From Nitrosomonas aestuarii (GTDB lineage: Bacteria; Pseudomonadota; Gammaproteobacteria; Burkholderiales; Nitrosomonadaceae): a stretch of DNA of 52,134 bases. The DNA lies in contig NZ_QAAE01000020.1 in assembly GCF_003046585.1 (NCBI RefSeq), forward strand, positions 1 to 52,134, read 5' to 3'. Under the pieces are notes generated by a model, which had not been told where the DNA came from, made no database searches, and worked only from the letters and a program-made list of their open reading frames with translations. Positions 1 to 8,873 of the stretch are shown piece by piece. Positions within the stretch are counted from its first letter, which is position 1, and every line of letters starts with the position of its first letter. A program made the translations under genes and the position numbers.

Positions 1-111
<111 letters not shown>

Positions 112-137
112 TTTTACTTTCATATTTCAATAATTCG

Positions 138-173
138 CCCCATGGTTCGCGCATGTAGACCATGGGGTTTAAA
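138..173 (+). terminator. Strong hairpin between amoB and the accessory gene (terminator or attenuator)
   Basis: CCCCATGGT at 138-146 pairs perfectly with ACCATGGGG at 159-167 around a 12-base loop, followed by TTTAAAAAA. It lies 27 bases after the amoB stop and 56 bases before the next start codon. The T-run is only three bases, so partial read-through is likely. That would lower expression of the downstream accessory gene relative to amoCAB, or the hairpin could protect the 3' end of the amoCAB mRNA. Confidence 0.6.
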
Positions 174-223
174 AAATATAACAATACTCAGGGGTTATAG
201 GGTAGTAACTGAAGGAGACTTGA

Positions 224-778
224 ATGACTCAATATGTCAAAAAAATATTGACTTTGGGAGTGATACTTTCCACATTTTTTTATACAGGATTAGTAACAGC
301 TCATGGCAACGTTACGTTGGAATCAGATGTTTGTGTGCGTAATATGTCCGGCAGCATGGTGCATTTGAGCACATATCAGCCCCAGTATGACCCGCAGGCA
401 GAATACTGCACTGAAATTCCACATGAAGGTGAAACTTTCTGGGTGCTGGATCTCATAGATCATGCACTGCGCAGTATGCCAATTGATATAAAAGTCGTGC
501 GGGGCAACGGTGATTCATCAAGCGATACAGTCGCATCCCTGTACTCCACTGATCATTCAGATGGAGTCATTAAAGGCGCATTCAACCTGAAAAAAGGAGA
601 CTATACTCTATTTGTTACAGGCATAGGCATTCCTTCATTGCATTATGAATATCCATTGCATATACAAACGGCTAATTATAAAGACATGCTTGTTGCAGCT
701 TTACCCTACATCATTGCGTTCATGTTAATCGCTTTCTTAACTGACAAGTATTTAAAACGCCGTCAATTGCTGCATTAA
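224..778 (+). CDS. amoE: Amo accessory protein, AmoE/AmoD (PmoD-like) family, orf4 position
   Basis: A 184-residue exported protein directly downstream of amoB, which is the orf4 position of Nitrosomonas amo operons. It starts at an ATG with a good ribosome site (GAAGGAG). It has a signal peptide ending VTA before HG at 27-28, a soluble domain with Cys37, Met41, Met45 and Cys62, and one C-terminal membrane helix (about 153-173) ending in a basic tail. Related PmoD proteins of methanotrophs bind copper in a CuA-like site, so a role in copper handling or assembly of ammonia monooxygenase is likely but inferred. No second accessory gene (orf5) and no copCD follow it here. A related lipoprotein sits near 10 kb. 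The choice between the names amoD and amoE rests on position only. Confidence 0.75.
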   Translation: MTQYVKKILTLGVILSTFFYTGLVTAHGNVTLESDVCVRNMSGSMVHLSTYQPQYDPQAEYCTEIPHEGETFWVLDLIDHALRSMPIDIKVVRGNGDSSSDTVASLYSTDHSDGVIKGAFNLKKGDYTLFVTGIGIPSLHYEYPLHIQTANYKDMLVAALPYIIAFMLIAFLTDKYLKRRQLLH

Positions 779-895
779 TCGATAACTGATTAATAAACTT
801 TCGCAATAGTGGTTAGTATGGCTTTAAATTCACGAAGGGTCTCTTTAAATATTTCCAATAACTATAACAATAAATGAATTGACATGTGTTAAACG

Positions 896-922
896 ACCTT
901 CGGCTTAGCCGAAGGTTTTTTT
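896..922 (+). terminator. Rho-independent terminator of the amo operon
   Basis: ACCTTCGGC at 896-904, loop TTA, and GCCGAAGGT at 908-916, followed by a run of Ts to 922: a textbook intrinsic terminator. It lies 118 bases after the accessory gene stop and probably ends the whole amo transcript. Confidence 0.9.
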
Positions 923-1051
923 GAATCACACCATCATTTACCATAACTTCAAGATCGACTACCGATCAAAACCCGGATAACTGTGTCAGTCCATCCAAAT
1001 CGCGTCTGATACTGTTACCGGTGCTGGTTCGGCCGAAATCCCTTAAACATA

Positions 1052-1126
1052 ATATGCAATCGCATCAAGTTTCGCTCTGGCATTGAATACATGAGTCCGG
1101 TAAACTTACATACACTGGCCACCTAA
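1052..1126 (+). pseudogene. Possible relic of an IS3-family transposase C-terminus
   Basis: An open frame of 24 codons ending in TAA reads CNRIKFRSGIEYMSPVNLH. This resembles the conserved tail of IS3-type OrfB integrases (NxxRxHSxLgYxSPxxF). Nothing upstream continues the similarity and no terminal repeats were found, so it would be only a scrap. A chance match is possible. Confidence 0.3.
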
Positions 1127-1343
1127 GATGTCTGACAAATTCTTCAATTCATTGTGCACGAATTTCACCCAACGCACTAACAAACAGGCAGCGAAAAATG
1201 AAACCCGATCCTGACAAAAATCTCCACTTATTTTCAACCTGATATTCAACAGTATATTTTGAGTACTTGCTTTATTAAATTTTTAGTGGCGACCGCTTAC
1301 TAGAACTCGATAAATTAAAGCGCATATAAAAGGAAGAATAGCG

Positions 1344-2669
1344 ATGAACGAGACCCTTACACAAAACGGAAACAGTTCAAGCGCAACTGAAAGCCGACCT
1401 GTATATATCATCGATGGTGCCCGCACACCCTTTATCAAAGCACGTGGAAAACCCGGTCCATTTACCCCGGTTGATCTTGCCGTACAATGCGGCCGTTCAC
1501 TTTTACTACGCCAGCCTTTCCGGGCCAGCGATTTTGATCAGGTTATTCTGGGCTGTGTAAATGTTATTTCGAAAGAGATGAATCCCGCACGCATTGCCGC
1601 GTTGCGGCTCGGAATGGGCGTAGACATGCCGGCGTTTACGGTTCAGATTAACTGCGGATCGGGTATGCAGTCAATCGACACTGCATATAAGTATATCCGA
1701 TCGGGAGAATCCAATCTGATACTGGCTGGCGGTGCAGAGGCACTCAGTCATGCCCCCCTGTTTTTTGGACAGGAAGCGGTTGCTTGGTTCGCTTCGCTAA
1801 GCCGGGGCGCCTTGATTGACAAGATAAAAAAAATGTTCCGATTTAACCCAAAATATTTCAAACCTGAGATTAGCCTGAAGCATGGTTTAACTGATCCGAT
1901 TGTCGATATGAATATGGGACAGACTGCCGAAAAACTGGCGTATTTATTTAATATCACACGCGAACAGGCCGATCAGTACGCCGTATCCAGTCACAAGAGA
2001 CTGCACCGGGCACAACAAGAGAATTTTCTGGCGAATGAAGTCGAACCTTTATTCAGCCGTTACGGCCAATTATATGAAAATGATGACGGCGTACGCCCCG
2101 ATTCATCGCTCGAAAAACTGGCAAAACTTTCGCCCGCATTTGAACCGCCCTACGGCAAAATCACCGCGGGAAACAGCTCGCAAATTACGGATGGCGCATC
2201 ATGGGTGATTCTGGCTTCTGAAGAAGCAGTAAAGCAATACAAGCTGGAGCCCAGGGCTGCTATCAAAGACAGTGAATGGTCTGCACTTGATCCATCCATT
2301 ATGGGGCTGGGGCCAGTCTTATCTTCAACGGCGATCATGAAACGTCATAACCTCAGCCTTGATCATATCGATTTGTGGGAGATCAACGAAGCTTTTGCAG
2401 CACAGGTGCTGGCCTGCCTGAAAGCCTGGAACGACGTTGAATTCTGCAAAAATGTACTGGGACTGGAACAGTCAATGGGCGAAATGGATCGGGACAAACT
2501 TAATGTTGACGGCGGCGCCATCAGCATGGGTCATCCTGTCGGCACAAGCGGTAACCGTATCGTTTTGCATCTGATGAACGCAATGCATCGTTTGGACAAG
2601 AAACAAGGGATCGCCACCGAATGTATCGGCGGTGGTCAAGCTGGTGCGATGCTGATTGAGAGAGTATAA
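1344..2669 (+). CDS. Acetyl-CoA C-acyltransferase (thiolase, FadI-like)
   Basis: A 441-residue thiolase that cleaves 3-ketoacyl-CoA (or condenses acetyl-CoA). The start is preceded by AAAGGAAGA. Catalytic residues are all present: nucleophile Cys104 in NCGSGMQS, NEAF before the third motif, His397 in GGAISMGHPVGTSG, and Cys427 in CIGGGQAGA. The length fits the FadI class. It lies two bases before the next gene, a fused hydratase/dehydrogenase, so the pair forms a fadIJ-like beta-oxidation operon. Substrate chain length cannot be read from the sequence. Ammonia oxidisers do not grow on fatty acids, so membrane lipid turnover is a reasonable but inferred role. Confidence 0.9.
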   Translation: MNETLTQNGNSSSATESRPVYIIDGARTPFIKARGKPGPFTPVDLAVQCGRSLLLRQPFRASDFDQVILGCVNVISKEMNPARIAALRLGMGVDMPAFTVQINCGSGMQSIDTAYKYIRSGESNLILAGGAEALSHAPLFFGQEAVAWFASLSRGALIDKIKKMFRFNPKYFKPEISLKHGLTDPIVDMNMGQTAEKLAYLFNITREQADQYAVSSHKRLHRAQQENFLANEVEPLFSRYGQLYENDDGVRPDSSLEKLAKLSPAFEPPYGKITAGNSSQITDGASWVILASEEAVKQYKLEPRAAIKDSEWSALDPSIMGLGPVLSSTAIMKRHNLSLDHIDLWEINEAFAAQVLACLKAWNDVEFCKNVLGLEQSMGEMDRDKLNVDGGAISMGHPVGTSGNRIVLHLMNAMHRLDKKQGIATECIGGGQAGAMLIERV

Positions 2670-2671
2670 CA

Positions 2672-4756
2672 ATGACAATCAACGTACTTCAAAAAATCGA
2701 AGCGCTGGATTTCAACAAATCCTCCTACAAATCCATATCTGAAAAAACACATTGGAAAATCTTGCATGACAACGATAACGTGGTGCGCCTGTTGCTGGAC
2801 AAAAAAGATAGCAGCACAAACACGTTATCGGCTGACGTACTTCAAGAACTGGATGAAATACTAAATAATATTGAAGCAACCCTTCCCCATGCACTCGTCA
2901 TAAGCTCCGCAAAATCCGGCGGATTTTGCGCCGGTGCAGATATCAAAGAATTCAAGAACATTGATGAATCTGGAATGATTGACATATTAAACCGCGGACA
3001 TGCTGTGCTGGACCGTTTGGCAAGCCTCAAAATTCCGACGATTGCTGTTATTCATGGCCATTGTCTTGGAGGTGGGCTCGAGCTGGCGCTGGCCTGCGAT
3101 CAGCGGATTGGTGTAAAAAATGATCTGGAAATTGGTTTCCCGGAAATAAAACTCGGCGTACATCCAGGACTGGGAGGCACCTTTCGTCTAACACGTTTGA
3201 TTAATCCGGTTGACGCCATGACCATGATGCTCACGGGAAAATCAGTTTATAACGGACAAGCCAAAAAACGCGGACTGATTGATGATCTGGTTGAACAAAG
3301 ACATATCGAAAATGCTGTTCAGGCAGCCATTTCCGGTGATTTGAAAAAGCATAAGCACAGTTTCAAAAGCTTTATTCTAAACATATCAGCAGCGCGCAAA
3401 TTTGCGTCAAAAAAAATGCGCGTATTGAGTGAAAAAAAAGCACCGTCAGACCATTATCCCGCGCCCTATGCATTGATCGATCTCTGGGAAACATTTGGTG
3501 GCAGCATAAAGAAAATGCAGGCAGAAGAAGTAAAGTCTTTTGCCAGGCTATTAAAAAGCGATACGGCACAGAATCTGATTCGTGTATTCTTCTTACATCA
3601 ATCTTTAAAAAGCGCAGCAGGCAATCATTCCAGTATCAGACATGTGCATGTGATCGGTGCAGGATCGATGGGTGGTGATATTGCGGGCTGGTGTGCCATG
3701 CAGGGACTAACGGTTACTTTGTCCGATCAGAAAAAAGAACCGATCGCTAACGCTGTAAAAAATACCGAAAAGCTGTGCCTGGAAAAACACAAATCGGAAA
3801 TAGAAACACGTGCCACTCTGGATCGATTAATCCCGGATTTGCAAGGCAAGGGTGTGTGCAAAGCGGATTTGATCATTGAAGCAGTGCCTGAGAACATCGA
3901 AATCAAACAACAGTTATATCAATCGATTGAATCGAAAATGAAAAATGGAGCCATTCTGGCAACCAACACATCCAGTATTTTAATAGGACAATTGGCTGAG
4001 AGTCTGGAAAATCCAGCACGATTTATGGGTTTGCATTTCTTTAATCCGGTATCCAAAATGCTGATAGTAGAAACCATTCATCATACACACACAAGCGATG
4101 ATGTCATGGCGCAAATGCTTTCATTTACCCGCAGCATAGGAAAAGTACCGGTGACGGTCGCAAGCTATCCGGGCTTTCTGGTGAACCGTGCACTGACACC
4201 TTACTTATTGGAGGCCATTACAATAGTAGAAGAAGGCATTGATAAAAAACATGTTGACGCGGCCGCCAAAAAATTCGGTATGCCGATGGGACCGATCGAA
4301 CTGGCTGACCAGATCGGACTGGATGTATGTGTGCATGTCGCAGATATGATGGCTGACTCGCTTGACAAGCCGATGGTCAAAATTCCCGATAGTGTGCGAA
4401 AAAAAATCAATAATGGCGAATTAGGAAAAAAATCAGGCCAGGGATTTTATCGCTGGAAAAATGGAAAAGCTGAACACGATGGCATCGTCGAACAGAATCT
4501 TGACGATCAAATAACTGACAGGCTCATCCTGCCGATGCTTGATGCCTGCGTTGAATGTCGCCGTAAGGGTGTGGTCAAAAATATCGACCATCTGGATGGT
4601 GCCATGATTTTTGCAACCGGTTTTGCCCCTTTCCGGGGAGGCCCTATCCATTATGCCCGGGCACGAGGAATTGATGACATCGTCAAAACACTTGACAAAT
4701 TCTCCCATCAATACGGTGATCGTTTTTCACCCGATCCAGGCTGGAAAGATTTGTAA
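2672..4756 (+). CDS. Bifunctional enoyl-CoA hydratase / 3-hydroxyacyl-CoA dehydrogenase (FadJ/FadB-like)
   Basis: A 694-residue two-domain beta-oxidation enzyme. The crotonase part (about 30-230) has the oxyanion-hole segment SGGFCAGADIKEF and both catalytic glutamates, Glu137 in GGGLELAL and Glu158 in GFPEIKLG. The dehydrogenase part starts with the NAD-binding loop HVIGAGSMGGDIAGW near residue 330. It continues with HFFNPVSKM and PGFLVNRALTPYL of the catalytic and C-terminal domains. It hydrates enoyl-CoA and oxidises the 3-hydroxyacyl-CoA, feeding the thiolase encoded two bases upstream. It is slightly shorter than E. coli FadJ (714 aa) but appears complete. Confidence 0.9.
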   Translation: MTINVLQKIEALDFNKSSYKSISEKTHWKILHDNDNVVRLLLDKKDSSTNTLSADVLQELDEILNNIEATLPHALVISSAKSGGFCAGADIKEFKNIDESGMIDILNRGHAVLDRLASLKIPTIAVIHGHCLGGGLELALACDQRIGVKNDLEIGFPEIKLGVHPGLGGTFRLTRLINPVDAMTMMLTGKSVYNGQAKKRGLIDDLVEQRHIENAVQAAISGDLKKHKHSFKSFILNISAARKFASKKMRVLSEKKAPSDHYPAPYALIDLWETFGGSIKKMQAEEVKSFARLLKSDTAQNLIRVFFLHQSLKSAAGNHSSIRHVHVIGAGSMGGDIAGWCAMQGLTVTLSDQKKEPIANAVKNTEKLCLEKHKSEIETRATLDRLIPDLQGKGVCKADLIIEAVPENIEIKQQLYQSIESKMKNGAILATNTSSILIGQLAESLENPARFMGLHFFNPVSKMLIVETIHHTHTSDDVMAQMLSFTRSIGKVPVTVASYPGFLVNRALTPYLLEAITIVEEGIDKKHVDAAAKKFGMPMGPIELADQIGLDVCVHVADMMADSLDKPMVKIPDSVRKKINNGELGKKSGQGFYRWKNGKAEHDGIVEQNLDDQITDRLILPMLDACVECRRKGVVKNIDHLDGAMIFATGFAPFRGGPIHYARARGIDDIVKTLDKFSHQYGDRFSPDPGWKDL

Positions 4757-4776
4757 TCTATTGACAAAAAAAACCT

Positions 4777-5929
4777 GTTTTCTACACCCGCGCAGAAGCA
4801 ATTACTAACGCAATCATCGACGGGGTTGGCAAACATATTTACCTGGCGATGCCGCTTGAGTTGGGCAAAGCGAACCATATCGCCAACGCGTTGGTGCACG
4901 CGCGATTGAAGGCAAAACCGTTCAATTACCTATTCTCACCGCGCTGACACTCGAATATCCACTGAATTCTGAGCTGCAACGACGATTTCTGGCACCCGCA
5001 CTCAAACGGCTGTTTGGTGACTATCCGGAGTTGGCGTATGCGAAATTGATAAGAACAGACAAGTTACCGCAGAACATTGTGGTGAATGAATTCTTTTTTC
5101 TGGCCGACCAATGGTTGAAAACTCCTGCAGCACAGTAAAATTATATTCCAGCTATTTTATTCACATGTTCTGGATTGCCTTATAGAAAACGGCGTCAATG
5201 TCGTAGCACAACTGGTCTGGTCACGCGCAAAGAGCATCACTACAGTTTAAGCTGCAACCCGGATATCACCGCAGACCTTTTAAAATTCAGACACAAGGAA
5301 GGCCGTACCCGTTTTATTTTCGCTGTTCAGACGAATCGTAATCTACCTTTCATGTATATATAGTGACGCCCAAGTCGTAGCAAAAGGAAATCGATCTGGT
5401 TTTTGAGCGCCCTGAATCTGAGTTTAAACTGTATAGCATTCCAGAAAGACCCGTGAGTCTTGCGGTTCAGCCAATCGGGCCACATGCTGCGCAACGGGTC
5501 CGTGATGGCGGCACATTACAAATCGGAATCGGTTCGGTGGGCGATGCGGTAACGAACGCCCTGATTCTGCACCACAAGAAAAATGCAACCTTCAAGAATC
5601 TGATTCAGCGTTTGAAGTCTGGATATTCCCCGGAACTTTCCCACAATTTTCCGTTTGAAGATGGCATTTAGGCATGAGCGAGATATTTTCGGAAGGATTT
5701 TTGAAACTGGCGGAAAATGGCATACTCAAACGAAAAATTGACGGTGCCATCATGCATTACGCCTTTTTCGTTACGGAATGCACGTTCAGTAATTACTGTA
5801 AACGCCACTCGCTGGTCTAATGGAAAAACAGTATCCAATATTGTATGGTCCTACAGTCACGAAACCATACCCCGGCATCTGCGGGATATTTTGATTACTG
5901 AATATGGCGCGGCAGACTTGCGTAACTAA
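4777..5929 (+). pseudogene. Decayed acetyl-CoA hydrolase/transferase gene
   Basis: Pieces of one family appear in order but in different frames with many stops. First comes ITNAIIDGVGKHIYLAMPLE (about 4800-4910). After a frameshift comes TALTLEYPLNSELQRRFLAP and VVNEFFFLADQWLKTPAAQ (about 4920-5140). Next come HYSLSCNPDITADLL (about 5240-5290) and LQIGIGSVGDAVTNALILHH (about 5515-5580). The last pieces are a GAIMH-like segment near 5745 and ITEYGAADLR just before 5929. These match the N-terminal, CoA-binding and C-terminal parts of the roughly 650-residue acetyl-CoA hydrolase/transferase family. At least five breaks are needed, and large parts between the pieces are missing. It follows the beta-oxidation operon and may once have released acetate from its acetyl-CoA. 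Confidence 0.8.
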
Positions 5930-6023
5930 AAAAACCAGACTCGTTAACAACAGCTTGCTTATTTCCTGGCAAAGAAGCTGTTGGAATAGCGATACTTGAT
6001 AGCGTCTTAATGGAAAAAGAAAT

Positions 6024-6683
6024 ATGCAAATCAAGCTTTATCCGCAACCTGGTGGAGAACAACCATTGAAGGACACTTATCTGGCGCACGATCTGCGTCA
6101 ATTTGCTGTTGAAAGCCGGGCGTTTGTTTACACCAATTTTGTTGCAAGCCTGGATGGCCGTATAGCTGTCAATCGGGGGACACGGAAGGGATGAAAATTC
6201 TACAATCGATTGCTAACAACCGCGACTGGTGATTATTTCAGGAACTGGCCACTCAAGCGGATGTGATGATCAGCAGTGGGCGTTATCTACAGGATTGAGA
6301 TCAAGGTAATGTTCAAGAAATTTTGCAAACAGATGCCCCCCGTTTTGCCGAATTGCGCGACTGGCGCCGGGCGCGTAACCTACCACCCCATGCAGACATT
6401 GCCATCGTCAGCGCGAGCCTGGACTTTCCAATTCCCGATATACTCACGGCCGATGGAAGAAAAGTAATCGTCTATACAGCTGCGAATCCCGATCCAAAAC
6501 GTGTAAGCGCAATAGAAAAAAAGCCGGTCAGGAGGTTATCAATGCAGGCGTCAGCGAAAGCGTTGATGGCGCATTATTAAAACCGGCCGTCGATCTGTCC
6601 TTGAACAGTGCTTATCTGGACCCAACGACCCCAGACGGACTCAACCAGTTATTTATGGCTTATGACCGAACCTGAGCAAGCAG
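6024..6683 (+). pseudogene. Decayed RibD C-terminal-domain (pyrimidine reductase) gene
   Basis: An ATG at 6024 opens a frame reading MQIKLYPQPGGEQPLKD and then FVYTNFVASLDGRIAVN, the N-terminal signature of RibD_C/DHFR-like reductases. It stops near 6194. The same family continues in another frame from about 6323 (RFAELRDWRRARNLPPHADI, then IVSASLDFPIPD and DGRKVIVYTAANP) and stops at 6580. The remainder, to the TGA-containing end near 6680, is open only in a third frame. The relic lies next to another decayed gene, so this block is being lost as a unit. Confidence 0.75.
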
Positions 6684-6748
6684 TGATTGATAGCGGGTAG
6701 ATCTACCCGACATATAAGATAATAGAATGATCGGGTAACATTGCAAAA

Positions 6749-7129
6749 TCAAATATTATCAGAATCGTCAGGCATTGGCTGTTTGCTGATATCCGCTTTA
6801 CGAATTACCTGAACCCGGTAACCAAAAGGATCTCTGAAATCACACTCAAATTCGGGATAAAACGTTACGTCCCATTTTGCAGCCCGCTCCCGCACTTCCT
6901 CAAGATTATCAACAACCACGCCCCAGTGGCCATCTTTTGGCACATTCGGATTGATAGACGGATCCTCAAACAAAGCCAAAAAGTCAAATCTGCCGTTTAA
7001 ATCCAGCATTGCATTCTTGCCTTTGCGTTTCATCACCTGCACACCCAATATATCTGTATAAAACGCAATGGCTTTTTCAAGGTCATTGACATCCAGCGCC
7101 ACGTGATTAATTCCAAAAACCTGCACCAT
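6749..7129 (-). CDS. VOC-family (glyoxalase/dioxygenase fold) protein
   Basis: A 126-residue single-domain protein of the vicinal oxygen chelate fold, with the pattern INHVALDVNDLEKAIAFYTDILG at its start and DPFGYRVQV near its end. Potential metal ligands His9 and His68 are present. The glutamate usual in the last strand (DPxGxxxE) is replaced by Gln/Val, so metal chemistry may differ or be absent. The start is set by AAAGGATTAAGTC before the ATG. It stands alone, with the decayed block on one side and a divergent gene on the other. The substrate cannot be predicted. Confidence 0.85.
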   Translation of the reverse strand: MVQVFGINHVALDVNDLEKAIAFYTDILGVQVMKRKGKNAMLDLNGRFDFLALFEDPSINPNVPKDGHWGVVVDNLEEVRERAAKWDVTFYPEFECDFRDPFGYRVQVIRKADISKQPMPDDSDNI

Positions 7130-7612
7130 GACTTAATCCTTTTATTTAAACAACAATTGAGTTACTACCTGAAAGGTCAGGCAATATAATAACGATAAAA
7201 AAATTGTATGCCACTTTTAATTATTTAGCTCTCCACTCTTATTGTGATGAAAATTTTATCCTTGTGCGTCAAGTTATTTGATATTTCTTTATGTGAACGT
7301 ATTTGATTGTGGCGTAGAATCAAGAATAAAGGGGTTATAGTCCAAATACTGACTGATAATATATGACGATTTTGGCAGCCTGCTCAAGCATTACTGTTGT
7401 TCTGTCAATGTCAGATATGAAAAAATTTGGTTGAGCATCATGGTATCAGGATTAAAAACTGCAAGAGCCTGCAAGTGTCGATATTTCTTACTATTGTTTC
7501 ATTCTAGAGCAATATAATTTCTATAACAGATTGTAATTAATATTAATATATTATACGGCATAATTCTTGCTTATTATTTTTGAACGCATGTTAATTAAAT
7601 GAGGAATGAACA
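7130..7612. other. Divergent intergenic region with a sigma-54 promoter
   Basis: AT-rich, 483 bases, between the VOC gene and the PEP-CTERM-like gene, which point away from each other. The one clear element is the sigma-54 promoter at 7556-7571. The long upstream stretch leaves room for enhancer-type activator sites, but I recognise no specific one. Confidence 0.6.
7556..7571 (+). promoter_or_regulatory. Sigma-54 (RpoN) promoter of the PEP-CTERM-like gene
   Basis: CGGCATAATTCTTGCT matches the sigma-54 consensus TGGCAC-N5-TTGCW at all but two positions. The key GG (7557-7558) and GC (7569-7570) doublets are separated by exactly 10 bases. Transcription would start near 7582, leaving a leader of about 30 bases that contains GAGGAATGAACA as the ribosome site. 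Sigma-54 control by the PrsK/PrsR system is known for PEP-CTERM genes in related bacteria. Confidence 0.7.
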
Positions 7613-8440
7613 ATGAATAACAATAAAATTACCAATCTAAAACGTTTATCGGTTGCAGTAATAGTTGGCTGCATTAGTTTTCCAGTTATGGCTGTTCCAA
7701 TTAACTGGACAGACTGGACAAGTGACTCAACTGTTAATTCTGTTTATACAGCATTAGGTTCAATCACCTCGGGTAGTCAAACTGTTGGCGTTACCTATAC
7801 TAATGCACAAGGTATTGGATTTTCACAGATGAATGGTGGCGGTACTGACTACTGGCAAAATAACCGCGCAGGAAGAGATCCAGCCACTTCGCCTTACACC
7901 AGCACAGGGCCTAATGGAGTCGACAACATACCCACAGGCACCGATATTCTGGCTTTAAGCCGCCAAGGCTCTCAAACACTTAACTTTACACAGGCTATTG
8001 CAAATCCCGTTTTCGCATTTGTGAGTCTAAATGGTAATGGTTATGCCTTTGATCAAGACTTTGAAATCTTAAGTCTTGGCGGTGTAGATGGTAATGACTG
8101 TGGTTATTGGGGGTGCGGCGGTGCAGAAAAAGTTGTCGTCGACCTTGGTGGCGGAAATTTCGAGTACCAACTGAATTCAAATAACAACGGTGGCACTGAG
8201 CCCCATGGTGTTATTCGATTTACCGGTGCTTTTGACGCTGTCACATGGCGCAGCTCCAGTAATGAATTCTGGAATGGGTTTACAGTTGGGATCCAAGGTA
8301 CTGCCGATCAAGTCTTTCCCTGTCAGCAAAATCCAAATTTACCTGAATGTCAGCCTACCACAGTGCCGGTGACAGGCACGCTGGGTCTGGTTTTTATTGG
8401 CATACTCGCATTATTTCGTCGTTTAAGAATTGTTGGTTAA
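7613..8440 (+). CDS. Secreted PEP-CTERM-like surface protein
   Basis: 275 residues with a signal peptide (cleavage after PVMA, about residue 27), a Gly/Asn/Ser/Thr-rich body with few charged residues, and a C-terminal sorting signal. That signal is VPVTGTLGLVFIGILALFRR: a short proline motif, one hydrophobic helix and an arginine cluster. The architecture is that of PEP-CTERM proteins cleaved by an exosortase, although the motif reads VPVTGT instead of VPEP. Such proteins go to the exopolysaccharide matrix or cell surface. Four cysteines lie in DCGYWGCGG and in the CQQNPNLPEC segment just before the signal. A sigma-54 promoter lies directly upstream. No exosortase gene is in this window. Confidence 0.75.
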   Translation: MNNNKITNLKRLSVAVIVGCISFPVMAVPINWTDWTSDSTVNSVYTALGSITSGSQTVGVTYTNAQGIGFSQMNGGGTDYWQNNRAGRDPATSPYTSTGPNGVDNIPTGTDILALSRQGSQTLNFTQAIANPVFAFVSLNGNGYAFDQDFEILSLGGVDGNDCGYWGCGGAEKVVVDLGGGNFEYQLNSNNNGGTEPHGVIRFTGAFDAVTWRSSSNEFWNGFTVGIQGTADQVFPCQQNPNLPECQPTTVPVTGTLGLVFIGILALFRRLRIVG

Positions 8441-8873
8441 GCTCTGCCGAATGTTAAAACTCAGTCTCATCTGGAGGAAAACTCCAAGATGGGACGAGGT
8501 ACTTTATCAACTTTGGCAGGAATGGGTACCGTTCACATGATGATTCGTTGTATGACGCATACATGCAGGAAATGGCTGCAGCTATTCAAATCCTGCAATG
8601 CGGTTGCAAGAGCACCCTGTGATCGCCCGACGATTTGAACTTTCAACGCCTCTCGTCGCACCAGGCTACTTGACAAGAAAAAAACCCTTATTACTGGAAT
8701 CTGACTCCCGTCTCCTCAGTAACGTTGTAAAACTAACCAGTCCCATCATTCCCAGGTTGAGCGAGTACCAGTTGTGAAATGTTGAACTGAGTGCTTACTT
8801 GCGGTACGGTGTTGTATATAAGATTGTTTTAGCGATAATAACTGATCGTGGATTCGCATATAAATGACGATCG
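8441..8873. other. Intergenic region between convergent genes
   Basis: 433 bases. It contains the hairpin at 8464-8495 shortly after the PEP-CTERM-like gene. The remainder has no frame or motif that I can assign. Confidence 0.55.
8464..8495 (+). terminator. Stem-loop after the PEP-CTERM-like gene
   Basis: GTCTCATCT-GGAG pairs with CTCC-A-AGATGGGAC, giving 13 pairs (one T-G) with a single bulged A and a GAAAA loop. It lies 24 bases after the stop codon. No T-run follows, so it may stabilise the mRNA end or act as a weak terminator. Confidence 0.45.

Larger units (their letters stand above)
781..1343. other. Intergenic stretch after the amo operon
   Basis: This 560-base stretch has no intact gene. 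It holds a clear terminator (896-922) and a short reading frame (1052-1126) that resembles the end of an IS3-type transposase. The thiolase promoter should lie in its AT-rich last 120 bases, but I cannot place it with confidence. Confidence 0.6.

Noticed and set aside
8600..8700. tRNA-like GTTCAAATC sequence on the minus strand
   Set aside because: The flanking bases do not form the T-arm or an acceptor stem.
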